A model generated the notes under the pieces. That model was given only the letters and a program-made list of their open reading frames with translations, was not told the DNA's origin and searched no databases. A DNA stretch of 64,000 nt from positions 558,001 through 622,000 of the forward strand of contig NZ_AUKG01000001.1 of NCBI RefSeq assembly GCF_000424625.1, given 5' to 3'. Source of the stretch: Conexibacter woesei Iso977N (GTDB taxonomy: Bacteria; Actinomycetota; Thermoleophilia; Solirubrobacterales; Solirubrobacteraceae). Below, piece by piece: positions 34,114-40,829 of this stretch. The position numbers and the translations under genes were made by a program. The stretch's first letter is position 1. Every line of letters starts with the position of its first letter.

Positions 34114-34186
34114 GCCCCTATAGCTCAACTGGCAGAGCAGCGGACTCTTAATCCGAAGGTTCTAGGTTCGATTCCTAGTGGGGGCA
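34114..34186 (+). tRNA. tRNA-Lys (CTT)
   Basis: Acceptor GCCCCTA/TGGGGGC (with one G-T pair), D arm GCTC..GAGC, anticodon loop CTCTTAA (anticodon CTT), T arm CTAGG-TTCGATT-CCTAG, discriminator A; CCA is not encoded. The first pair of the anticodon stem is a G-A mismatch. The 3' part from 34144 is the attL core of the element that follows; integration has rebuilt the complete gene. Confidence 0.96.
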
Positions 34187-34188
34187 CT
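34144..34188 (+). repeat. attL: attL core (45 nt, 3' half of tRNA-Lys)
   Basis: Runs from the anticodon loop through the T arm and acceptor 3' strand to two bases past the discriminator; identical to 38125-38169. Confidence 0.92.
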
Positions 34189-34193
34189 CGAAG

Positions 34194-34217
34194 AAGCCCG
34201 GCATCTGCCGGGCTTTT
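34194..34217 (+). terminator. Terminator after tRNA-Lys, supplied by the element
   Basis: Nine-bp stem AAGCCCGGC/GCCGGGCTT with an ATCT loop followed by TTCTC. The original chromosomal tRNA terminator was probably displaced to 38175-38200. Confidence 0.85.
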
Positions 34218-34233
34218 CTCGTTCTCGCGCCAT

Positions 34234-34267
34234 CCCCGAAGCAGCGGATATGTCCCGGATATGTCCC
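34234..34267. repeat. attL arm-type repeats
   Basis: CCCCGAAGCAGCGGA (34234-34248) recurs in inverted orientation at 38108-38122. GGATATGTCCC is tandemly duplicated (34246-34256 and 34257-34267), and related ATGTCCC-type sequence recurs at 38021-38040. These are probable integrase or excisionase arm sites. Confidence 0.6.
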
Positions 34268-34283
34268 GAAGGGGTGGTTGTTG

Positions 34284-35441
34284 GTGTCGAACGTCTGGTT
34301 GTCCCAAGCTCGCTCAATTAGCGGGCACGTCTTCAGAGTCGATCGGGCCTCCGGTCCCGTCTGGTACGCGAAGTACCGGCTGCCCGATGGGCGGCAGGTG
34401 CAGAAGCGGATCGCGCCGGCGTGGACAAGGCCGGGGCGTCCTGCCGATGGCTTCGTGAATCGCCGAGGTGCGGAGGCGTGGCTGGCCGATGTGCTCGCCC
34501 AGGCGCACGCCGGAACGCTGGCTGGCATGGTCCGCACCGGCGTCACGTTCGGGCGCGCCTCCTCCGAGTGGCTCCGCTACTGCGTCGAGGACCGCGCGTG
34601 CAAGCCGTCGACGATGGTCGACTACCGGCACACCGTCTCGCGCGTGTTCGTCCCGATCTTCGGGCCACTGTTGTTGGAGGACATCTCGGCGCCGACCATC
34701 GAGGCATGGCGCGCGTCGATGACGACCTCGGCCCGCACGCGCAACAAGCAGCTGACGATCCTCAATGGGATCTTCCGTCGCGCGCAGAAGCGCTTCGGAC
34801 TCCAGCGCAACCCGGTCCTGGAGATCGAGCGCATGCGCGAACCTCGACAGGTCAACCTCGACGTGTTCTCGCCGGAGGAGGTGATGGCCCTCGTCCGCGC
34901 CGCCGAGTCCGAGCAGGACGCGGCCATCTACCTCACCGCCGCCTTCACGGGACTCCGCCGCGGCGAGCTGATTGCGCTCCGTTGGCGCGACGTCGACTTC
35001 GCCGGCTCCGTCATCCGCGTCCGCGCCTCCTACGCCGCCGGGGCGCTGACGACACCCAAGAGCGGCAAGCTCCGCTCCGTCCCGATGGCGCCGCAGGTCG
35101 CCGAGACCCTCGCCCGTCTCGGCGGCGCCGCAACCGACGACTCGCTCGTCTTCCTCGGCGACCACGGTGGCTACCTCGACGGCTCCGCGCTTCGCCGCCG
35201 CTACAAGCTCGCGCTCGACCGCGCGGGCCTCCGCTCGCTCCGCTTCCACGACCTCCGCCACACCTTCGGCACCCGCGCGATCGCCAAGGCCGACATCCTC
35301 CGCGTGAAGGAGTGGATGGGCCACGCCGACGTCGCCACCACCATGCGCTATCTCCACTACGTCCCCCGCCCCGAAGACGCCCGCCTCATCGCGGCCGCCT
35401 TCGAGATCGCACCGCCGACCGTCCTGGTACCCACCTCGTAG
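34284..35441 (+). CDS. int: Tyrosine recombinase/integrase
   Basis: Site-specific recombinase of about 385 residues. An N-terminal arm-binding-type domain (VWYAKYRLPDGRQVQKRI) is followed by a core-binding SAM-like domain (FGRASSEWLRYCVEDRACKP) and the catalytic domain. The catalytic residues are visible: Arg in FTGLRRGELIALRWRDVDF, His-x-x-Arg in FHDLRHTFGTRAIAK, His in EWMGHADVATTMRYLHYV and the nucleophile Tyr in the same stretch. Start is GTG 34284 or TTG 34278. Located immediately inside attL, as in tRNA-targeting islands. Confidence 0.94.
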   Translation: MSNVWLSQARSISGHVFRVDRASGPVWYAKYRLPDGRQVQKRIAPAWTRPGRPADGFVNRRGAEAWLADVLAQAHAGTLAGMVRTGVTFGRASSEWLRYCVEDRACKPSTMVDYRHTVSRVFVPIFGPLLLEDISAPTIEAWRASMTTSARTRNKQLTILNGIFRRAQKRFGLQRNPVLEIERMREPRQVNLDVFSPEEVMALVRAAESEQDAAIYLTAAFTGLRRGELIALRWRDVDFAGSVIRVRASYAAGALTTPKSGKLRSVPMAPQVAETLARLGGAATDDSLVFLGDHGGYLDGSALRRRYKLALDRAGLRSLRFHDLRHTFGTRAIAKADILRVKEWMGHADVATTMRYLHYVPRPEDARLIAAAFEIAPPTVLVPTS

Positions 35442-35720
35442 CGTCGCGTCCGTCGAAGCGCGGTTCGGGGCATCGACCGGGAGCGGGTCGCCGAGGCACA
35501 TCGACCGCCCGCGGCCCACCGTCGCGCGCGGCCCTACCCGTCCAGCACCCCGTCCTGCTGCGGGACGGGCTCGGCCGCCGCTCACCCCGCAGCCAATGGG
35601 TTCCCAGCCCCTCCGCGAGCCCGACCACCCACTCACACCATGTACTTCGTAGCGATGGTGAGAGCGGGTGGTCGGCCTCACTCCGGGACAGGATTTCCAA
35701 GCTGCGGGGCGAGCGGCAGC
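35442..35720. other. Intergenic region between integrase and excisionase-like gene
   Basis: Together with the following tandem repeat this forms a 355-nt gap. No reading frame here has convincing coding character. It contains GC-rich inverted segments near 35470-35560 but no clear terminator. It probably carries the promoter of the downstream genes. Confidence 0.4.
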
Positions 35721-35796
35721 CGAGAGCCGGAAGATCCACCAAGCCTCGCCATCCATACCGAGAGCCGGAAGATCCACCAAGCCTCGCCATCCATAC
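35721..35796 (+). repeat. Perfect 38-nt tandem duplication abutting a start codon
   Basis: The unit beginning CGAGAGCCGGAAGATCCACC and ending GCCATCCATAC occurs twice with no difference (35721-35758 and 35759-35796). The second copy ends at the base before the ATG of the HTH gene. It may be an operator or excisionase-binding pair, or a recent slippage duplication. Confidence 0.9.
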
Positions 35797-36012
35797 ATGA
35801 GCGACCCCAACTCATTGTCCTTGGACCAACGACTTCTTACAGCACAAGACGTGGCCGATCTCCTGGCAGTCCCCCGATCAAGCATCTACGAATACGCGCG
35901 ACGCCAGGAAAACCCACTGCCATCGATCCCCGTCGGACGACATCGCCGGTTCCACCGCCCGGACGTCGAGACCTGGCTCGCCGGTGTCAGGGCTCGGCGG
36001 ATCGAAGAGTGA
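35797..36012 (+). CDS. Small excisionase-like helix-turn-helix protein (MerR-type fold)
   Basis: 71 residues. RLLTAQDVADLLAVPRSSIY is the recognition helix-turn-helix, followed by EYARRQENPLPSIPVGRHRR and FHRPDVETWLAG, the standard pattern of the helix_turn_helix_17/excisionase family. ATG 35797 directly follows the tandem repeat. In such islands this protein acts as recombination directionality factor and/or regulator of the cargo; which applies here is not known. Confidence 0.88.
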   Translation: MSDPNSLSLDQRLLTAQDVADLLAVPRSSIYEYARRQENPLPSIPVGRHRRFHRPDVETWLAGVRARRIEE

Positions 36013-36118
36013 TCCGGCGCGGCTGCTGTCAACGCCCGGACCGGTCGCCAGTGGACCCTGCCGGTAGTCGTGCGGCCGTTGGTCCAAGGGAGGAGACCCA
36101 TCGAGACCCAGCAGTAGG

Positions 36119-37429
36119 GTGACCACTGTGATCACGAGCCTCCATCTTGAGTCGTTCAAGAACTTCGCCGAGGCTGATCTCGACGTGGGGCCCCTAACGC
36201 TTCTCGTCGGGACCAACGCTTCAGGCAAGAGCAATCTGCGAGACGCCTTCCGGTTTCTTCACGGAGTGGCTCGGCGCTACAGCCTCGCGGAGATCATTGG
36301 GGCGAAGTACGTGGAGGGGGGCGTGCTTCAGTGGCGAGGTATCCGCGGGGGCACCCGCGAAGTCACGCCGCCCGGCGTCGACGCCTTCGCCATTGGCGTC
36401 GTCCTCGGAATCGACGACGGCGGACGTCAGCGCGAGGCTAAGTACCGGATCAAGGTCGACATCACCGACGAGCGGCGTGGACCGAAGGTCATCGAGGAAC
36501 GGCTCGAAGTGGTTGGTCGTGGCCAATACGTCTTCGACTCTCATCCCGACTCTAATCCGCCTAATGAGTCGGATGCGCTTCATATTGCCGTCCGCCTGCG
36601 CAAGCGACAGCAGGCGGGCTTTGTCGGTCCACAGATGAACTTTGCAAATACGACACCAGTGCTTTCGCAGCTTCTCGATCACCCAGAAGTCACCCAGACA
36701 GTCCGAGAACACGTGAGACTCGTCATCCAAGCCCTGAGCTCGATGCGCTTCCTGGACCTAGATCCAGACGCTATGAGAGAGGCGTCGTATCCCGGGCAGA
36801 TCGTTCTCGGAGATCGGGGCGAGAATCTCTCGTCGGTCCTTCAAGCGATCACTGCGGACCCGGCGCAGGAGTCGGTGCTCGCCGAGTGGGTTCGGGAGTT
36901 GACGCCGATGGACGCTCAGCGCTTTGAGTTCGTTCCCGATGCGCAGGGGCGCGTTCTGCTTCATCTAACCGAAGCCAATGGTCGACGAATCTCAGCCGTA
37001 AGTGCTTCGGACGGCACACTGCGATTCCTCGCAATGATCGCCGCACTCCTCGGGCCCGAGCCAGCTGACCTCTATTTCTTCGAGGAGCTTGAGAATGGCA
37101 TTCACCCAAATCGGCTGTTCCTGCTGTTGGACCTGATCGAGCGGAGCGTCCGGCGAGGGGGGCGGCAGCTCGTGGCGACATCTCATTCTCCGCAGCTGTT
37201 GGGACAGCTCAGCGGAGATGCTCTCGAGCACGCGTCCCTGGTGTACCGGTTGGAGGACAGCGCGACTGCGCAGATAATTCGAGTTTTGGATCTTCCAGAC
37301 GCGCGGCGGGTGCTCGAGGAGCAGGATCTCGCTCGGCTTCACGCAGCAGGATGGTTGGAGGACGCCGCGAGCTTCGCGGCAGACGAGGAAGATGTTGCGG
37401 AAGACTCAACGCGCGGAGCTGCTTCGTGA
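36119..37429 (+). CDS. OLD/RecF-like AAA ATPase (AAA_21/AAA_15 type), candidate defence protein
   Basis: 436 residues from GTG 36119. The N-terminal strand ITSLHLESFKNFAEADLDVG precedes Walker A LVGTNASGKSNL (GTNASGKS at 31-38). An insert domain covers about 60-250. The ABC-type signature region ISAVSASDGTLRFLAMIAAL is at 291-310, Walker B ADLYFFEELENGIHP at 316-330 and the switch histidine in LVATSHSPQLLGQL at 351-364. This is the ABC-ATPase half of OLD, GajA and AriA type proteins, but without a fused TOPRIM domain. The acidic C-terminal 25 residues run into the next gene. Codon use is less GC-biased than the neighbours. The TOPRIM-like partner overlaps by 4 nt. Confidence 0.9.
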   Translation: MTTVITSLHLESFKNFAEADLDVGPLTLLVGTNASGKSNLRDAFRFLHGVARRYSLAEIIGAKYVEGGVLQWRGIRGGTREVTPPGVDAFAIGVVLGIDDGGRQREAKYRIKVDITDERRGPKVIEERLEVVGRGQYVFDSHPDSNPPNESDALHIAVRLRKRQQAGFVGPQMNFANTTPVLSQLLDHPEVTQTVREHVRLVIQALSSMRFLDLDPDAMREASYPGQIVLGDRGENLSSVLQAITADPAQESVLAEWVRELTPMDAQRFEFVPDAQGRVLLHLTEANGRRISAVSASDGTLRFLAMIAALLGPEPADLYFFEELENGIHPNRLFLLLDLIERSVRRGGRQLVATSHSPQLLGQLSGDALEHASLVYRLEDSATAQIIRVLDLPDARRVLEEQDLARLHAAGWLEDAASFAADEEDVAEDSTRGAAS

Positions 37430-37995
37430 GAGTGCTAGTCATTCCGGAGGACTTCCGCAAGGACCAGTACATGCTGAAGCCGATTGTCCAGGCGATGATG
37501 GGCGCCATCGGGAAGCCGAACGCCAAGGTGCGCGTGTGCACGGATCCTTTGCTCGGTGGCGTTAGTCAGGCGATGAAATGGGAGCGCCTCGACGAGATCA
37601 TTGATAGCTACCGCGGCATGGTGGATGTCTTCTTGCTGTGCGTGGACCGGGACGGCGAACAAGGCCGGCGGCAAAGACTGGATAACCTCGAAGAACGAGC
37701 CGCCTCGGAGTATCCGAACCGGGTGTTTCTGGCGGAACAGGCGTGGCAGGAGATCGAGGTGTGGGTGCTTGGTGGCCATACCCTGCCGGTTGATTGGACG
37801 TGGCAAGCGGTTCGGGATCATCGGGATCCAAAGGACAGCTATTACCTGCCCTTTGCGCGTTCGAAGGGCGTGGACGGGGAGCCAGCGGAAGGTCGGAAGA
37901 CGCTCGCAGCGCAGGCATGCACGCGCTACAACGCGATGAAGAGCCGCTGCCCCGAACTGCGTTCCTTGGAGGATCGCGTGCGTGCCTCTGTGTGA
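37426..37995 (+). CDS. TOPRIM-like protein paired with the AAA ATPase
   Basis: 189 residues from GTG 37426, coupled to the ATPase gene (GTGA). The start MRVLVIPEDFRKDQYMLKPI places an acidic residue (Glu8) after a hydrophobic strand, and VDVFLLCVDRDGEQGRR gives the DxD pair (Asp74, Asp76), which is the TOPRIM order. EQAWQEIEVWVLGGH (about 104-118) matches the E-x-E-x-W-x-L helix found in DUF4276/RloB-type proteins. I cannot assign a single named family. If active it would be a Mg-dependent nuclease, as in the OLD, PARIS (AriB) and AbiL/RloB families; activity is inference. Confidence 0.75.
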   Translation: MRVLVIPEDFRKDQYMLKPIVQAMMGAIGKPNAKVRVCTDPLLGGVSQAMKWERLDEIIDSYRGMVDVFLLCVDRDGEQGRRQRLDNLEERAASEYPNRVFLAEQAWQEIEVWVLGGHTLPVDWTWQAVRDHRDPKDSYYLPFARSKGVDGEPAEGRKTLAAQACTRYNAMKSRCPELRSLEDRVRASV

Positions 37996-38020
37996 CGGGT
38001 CGGCCGCGGCGTGCCGACGG

Positions 38021-38040
38021 GTGTCCCGGGACATGTCCCC
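38021..38040. repeat. attR arm-type palindromic repeat
   Basis: GTGTCCCGGGACATGTCCCC contains the perfect 12-nt palindrome TGTCCCGGGACA plus a further ATGTCCC, the element also duplicated at 34246-34267. Confidence 0.6.
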
Positions 38041-38107
38041 AACCCACCCAAACAACCCCCACGCAACCGCTCCAGCCGCTACGCTCTCCCCGCTTCTTGA
38101 CCGTACT

Positions 38108-38122
38108 TCCGCTGCTTCGGGG
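38108..38122 (-). repeat. attR-side copy of the 15-nt inverted repeat
   Basis: TCCGCTGCTTCGGGG is the exact reverse complement of 34234-34248. It is 2 nt from the attR core here, but the attL copy is 45 nt from its core. Confidence 0.7.
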
Positions 38123-38124
38123 CC

Positions 38125-38169
38125 ACTCTTAATCCGAAGGTTCTAGGTTCGATTCCTAGTGGGGGCACT
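38125..38169 (+). repeat. attR: attR core (45 nt)
   Basis: Identical to the 3' half of tRNA-Lys at 34144-34188. The 5' half of a tRNA is absent upstream, so this is an attachment site, not a tRNA gene. Confidence 0.92.
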
Positions 38170-38174
38170 GCTTC

Positions 38175-38200
38175 GAGGCCCGGTCTGACGACCGGGCCTC
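38175..38200 (+). terminator. Original tRNA-Lys terminator, displaced by the element
   Basis: Ten-bp stem GAGGCCCGGT/ACCGGGCCTC with a CTGACG loop, then TGTCGTTT. It follows attR at the distance expected of the pre-integration tRNA terminator. Confidence 0.8.
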
Positions 38201-38261
38201 TGTCGTTTGTACGCAACAATCCGCGGAACCTGTGTCGTTCTCGAACGTCTCGGCGCTGTGG

Positions 38262-39290
38262 TCAGAGGTGATCATTCTCAACCAGACGGCGGAGGAGTGT
38301 CGATCGGCGTTGTAGGGCCCTGGCCTCCGTCGCGTAGCGTTCTCGGTAGCGACGGCGAGGACCGGATCCGGAATCACGACGGACGGTGACCTCGAAGTCT
38401 CCAGCCCGCGGCCGCTCTGCGACCTCGAGGGAGTAATCGCCATCGTTGCCTCGTGCAGTCCATCGCTCGAGTCGGTCGGGGGCTTCTTCGCGGGTCCACT
38501 GGGCACGGACGGGGGCTCGTCTCAACGCCTCTGCCATTACGCGCGCAGAAACGAAGCGATCGGCTGGATCGCGAGCAAGAGCAGTGTCGACCACTCGCGA
38601 GAGGGCCAGCGGTATCTGAGGATTGTGTTGATGTACCGGAACGTGCCTGCCCGACACGATCGCGGCTGGGTTGGCGAACGGCCATTCGTCGTTGCTCAGC
38701 AAGCGGTATAGGGAACATCCCATCGCCCAGACGTCGGTTTGTTCGCTGCTCGGCGACCGCCGCAGCATCTCTGGCGCTGCGTGCGGCGTGTAGGTCGAGA
38801 CAGCGAGGTTCGCTCGCACCGTTTGCTCGGCGATACCGAAGTCCGAAAGGGACGCTTCGCCCATCTCGTTGAGGAGCAGGTTCCCAGGCTTCACGTCGCG
38901 GTGAAGAACACCCATATCGTGGGCGTGAGCAAGCCCGTCGAGAGCGGATCGTACCCAGCGCACCGCGTCGAGAGGGCCAACCAAGCCACTGTCGAGTCGG
39001 GCCTGCGTCGAGCCTCCTGGCATAAGTCGCATGACGACGAACGGTCGCGGCGGTGCGATACGCACTTCGCGAATCGACACCACATGCGCATGCGCGCTCA
39101 GTTGACTGTGCAAACGAGCCTCACGGAGAACATCGGTGAGCACTACGCCGCGATCGAAGAGCTTTACAGCGACATCGGTTGCTAGGTGATGGTCGTATGC
39201 GGCCAATACAAAGCCGAACGTGCCAAACCCAAGCTCGCTATGGCATTTGAACCGATCGTCTAGGACTAACGGCAACGTAACGCCGGCCAT
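38262..39290 (-). CDS. Serine/threonine protein kinase with novel C-terminal region
   Basis: A soluble Hanks-type kinase, 342 residues from ATG 39290 (ATG 39308 also possible). Glycine loop ELGFGTFGFVLAAYDH, catalytic Lys in DVAVKLFDRG, catalytic loop VLHRDVKPGNLLLNEMG, SDFGIAEQT as DFG, and PHAAPEMLRRSPSSEQTDVW as the APE/activation segment. After the kinase domain (about residue 260) comes an ~80-residue basic region with strands YSLEVAERPRAGDFEVTVRR that I do not recognise. There is no membrane helix or PASTA repeat, so it is not PknB-like. It is divergent from a RuvC-fold-like gene with an 18-nt gap. Confidence 0.88.
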   Translation of the reverse strand: MAGVTLPLVLDDRFKCHSELGFGTFGFVLAAYDHHLATDVAVKLFDRGVVLTDVLREARLHSQLSAHAHVVSIREVRIAPPRPFVVMRLMPGGSTQARLDSGLVGPLDAVRWVRSALDGLAHAHDMGVLHRDVKPGNLLLNEMGEASLSDFGIAEQTVRANLAVSTYTPHAAPEMLRRSPSSEQTDVWAMGCSLYRLLSNDEWPFANPAAIVSGRHVPVHQHNPQIPLALSRVVDTALARDPADRFVSARVMAEALRRAPVRAQWTREEAPDRLERWTARGNDGDYSLEVAERPRAGDFEVTVRRDSGSGPRRRYRERYATEARALQRRSTLLRRLVENDHL

Positions 39291-39308
39291 GGGGGAATGA
39301 TGCGCCAT

Positions 39309-39767
39309 ATGGCCGACGTCATCGGCGTTTATGCACGAGTGTTGAAAAGCGCACATCGGGTCACGCTGGTGCGCGTCGACGGCAACCAACTGTGCGGGAC
39401 CCAAGTCATCACGGCTCCGTCCGAAGATCCAGCGCGCGCCCTGGCTGAACTAGCCGACTCTGTGGACACCCTGCTGCGCGCTCATCCGGCGTTGGTAGCA
39501 CTGCGATCGCAGAACATGCAGATGGCTGGGCGAGACGTCGTTGCGACGACGGCGCGTGCGGAGGGGGTCGTATTGGCGTGCGCGGGACGGGCCGGGTCAG
39601 TCGTGGACGAAGTCCACCCGAATAGCTTCGCGAGCTTTGCCGACGGAGAACGCAAAGCCCCGCTGGCCGCAGCGAAGATTGCGGAGACGTTCCTGGCTGA
39701 GCCCCCGTCCGACGCGGACGAGCTTCAGGCGGTGGCAGCTGCCATTGTCGCGCGGGAGCGGCGCTGA
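39309..39767 (+). CDS. RuvC/RNase H-fold-like protein, apparently lacking catalytic acids
   Basis: 152 residues from ATG 39309 (ATG 39297 and 39300 possible). The layout resembles RuvC: strand one MADVIGVYARVLKSAHRVTL, a helix ELADSVDTLLRAHPALVALR, a segment ending ALRSQNMQMAG where RuvC has AIEQ, helix ARAEGVVLACAGRAG, then HPNSFASFADGERKAPLAAA and DADELQAVAAAIVARE at the DALAVA position. The first-strand Asp (GIDPG) and the Glu of AIEQ are replaced. The resemblance is by eye only; without the acids it would bind rather than cut. It is divergent from the kinase gene. Confidence 0.6.
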   Translation: MADVIGVYARVLKSAHRVTLVRVDGNQLCGTQVITAPSEDPARALAELADSVDTLLRAHPALVALRSQNMQMAGRDVVATTARAEGVVLACAGRAGSVVDEVHPNSFASFADGERKAPLAAAKIAETFLAEPPSDADELQAVAAAIVARERR

Positions 39768-39771
39768 GTCG

Positions 39772-40134
39772 CTATGCGGCTAGTTCAGCGATCGACCCGT
39801 ATGCGAAGTACAGCACTGCGTCCGGGTAGAGGCCCACGACCGACTCGCACCAACCGGCCCCAGGGTTGATGGGTTCTACAACAACGACTTGAGCCGTCGC
39901 CGCTTGTCGAATTCCGACGATGTTGAGCGTGGTCCACGAAATGTCACGTCGACCGGCCACTGCGCACGCTGCACCGCAGAGCGCGATTCCCTCGAGTGAC
40001 GAGCTCATGAGGTGGAGGGGCCCCTGAGGTAGATGGCGGGCCAGCTCCCGTGCGGCGTTGGCGAGACGCTCACCGTTGCGGAACGTCGCCATCGCATGGA
40101 GGTCGTCTGCGAGGTCGTCGACTCCATGAGACAT
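39772..40134 (-). CDS. Unrecognised protein, possibly phosphoribosyltransferase-like
   Basis: 120 residues from ATG 40134 (MSHGVDDLADDLHAMATF); longer reading would overlap the divergent gene. A helix ERLANAARELARHLP is followed by LHLMSSSLEGIALCGAACAV and VVVVEPINPGAGWCESVVG. The order (strand, small-residue loop, helix, then a hydrophobic strand ending in an acidic residue and a Gly-containing loop) is reminiscent of type I phosphoribosyltransferases, but the PRPP-loop consensus is not met. The gene stops 4 nt from the stop of the RuvC-like gene and its promoter is in an AT-rich 44-nt divergent gap. Confidence 0.6.
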   Translation of the reverse strand: MSHGVDDLADDLHAMATFRNGERLANAARELARHLPQGPLHLMSSSLEGIALCGAACAVAGRRDISWTTLNIVGIRQAATAQVVVVEPINPGAGWCESVVGLYPDAVLYFAYGSIAELAA

Positions 40135-40178
40135 AGAACAAATATAAGTTATGGTTCGGACGTAGATATCCTTCGCGT
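40135..40178. promoter_or_regulatory. AT-rich divergent promoter gap
   Basis: 44 nt between two divergent start codons, containing AACAAATATAAGTTATGG, by far the most AT-rich stretch in its surroundings. It probably holds overlapping -10 elements for both genes and an operator for the small RHH-like protein. Confidence 0.5.
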
Positions 40179-40499
40179 ATGCCTCGGCGTCAGCAGATCC
40201 CGCCGAACACTCCTCTGCGAGAGTGCGAACGTCGCCAGACCGGGTTCCAGCTGCCGACGCCAATATCGAAACGCCTCGATCGTCTGGTGGAGATCGTTGA
40301 TGAAGAGGGCGTGACCGCGTATCGACACGACATCGTGGGCGCGTTGATCTTGAACTCGACCGAAGACTCGAAGGAGCTAGCCGAGTTGGTGCTCCGGTAT
40401 CGCAAAGCCCAGGCGGGAGACGCGGCCGTCGCAGATGCCGAGACTGCTGACGTGTTGGACCTTGCGCGCGCGCGTCCCGGGCGGCGCCCTCGCTCGTGA
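40179..40499 (+). CDS. Small ribbon-helix-helix-like protein
   Basis: 106 residues. The segment TGFQLPTPISKRLDRLVEIV then DEEGVTAYRHDIVGALILNS has one short strand followed by two helices, as in RHH (CopG/Arc) regulators. LAELVLRYRKAQAGDAAVAD is a further helix, with a basic tail GRRPRS. It may autoregulate through the AT-rich divergent gap. It is the last gene of the kinase/RuvC-like block. Confidence 0.65.
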   Translation: MPRRQQIPPNTPLRECERRQTGFQLPTPISKRLDRLVEIVDEEGVTAYRHDIVGALILNSTEDSKELAELVLRYRKAQAGDAAVADAETADVLDLARARPGRRPRS

Positions 40500-40535
40500 C
40501 GTCTGGGATGGTCGCGCTGGTTATGGTCTAACACC

Positions 40536-40829
40536 ATGTACGTGCTGACGCTGACCTACATCATGCCGCTCGAGGAAGTCGATCGGGTTCGGGATGCGCA
40601 TATGGCGTGGGTCGCAGAGCAGTACGAGGTGGGGCGGTTCTTGGTGTCGGGGCCGAGGGTGCCGCGGGATGGCGGTGTGATCTTGGCTCGGCAGATGGAT
40701 CGGGATGAGCTGGATGAGGTCATCGCGAGCGATCCGTTCACGCGCGAGGGGGTCGCTGCCTATGACGTCGTCGAGTTCCGGGCGACGACGGTGGTCGAGG
40801 AGCTAGGTGCGTTGAAGGAACGGGTGTAG
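40536..40829 (+). CDS. YciI family protein
   Basis: 97 residues of the YCII/dimeric ferredoxin-like fold: MYVLTLTYIMPLEEVDRVRD, AHMAWVAEQYEVGRFLVSGP (with the family His), IASDPFTREGVAAYDVVEFR. Its reaction is unknown; some relatives act on small organic substrates and others are sensors beside ECF sigma factors. Its 3' end overlaps the converging ECF sigma gene by 27 nt. Confidence 0.9.
   Translation: MYVLTLTYIMPLEEVDRVRDAHMAWVAEQYEVGRFLVSGPRVPRDGGVILARQMDRDELDEVIASDPFTREGVAAYDVVEFRATTVVEELGALKERV

Larger units (their letters stand above)
34144..38169 (+). mobile_element. tRNA-Lys integrative element (about 4 kb) with a two-gene ATPase/TOPRIM cargo
   Basis: The element is bounded by a perfect 45-nt direct repeat (34144-34188 inside tRNA-Lys and 38125-38169). 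Contents in order: terminator, arm-type repeats, tyrosine integrase, 38-nt tandem repeat, excisionase-like HTH gene, AAA ATPase gene, TOPRIM-like gene, arm-type repeats. All genes point the same way. The cargo genes are visibly less GC-biased at third positions than the flanking chromosome, as expected for acquired DNA. There are no replication, packaging or conjugation genes, so it is a satellite-like island rather than a phage or ICE. Confidence 0.9.

Noticed and set aside
35721-35796. CRISPR array
   Set aside because: The two 38-nt repeats are head to tail with no spacer and there are no cas genes in the window.
38125-38169. Second tRNA-Lys gene or tRNA pseudogene
   Set aside because: Only the 3' half is present and it matches attL exactly; it is the attR site.
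39772-40263. 163-residue version of the unknown protein
   Set aside because: The extra N-terminus would run across the AT-rich promoter gap and into the divergent RHH-like gene; ATG 40134 is a better start.
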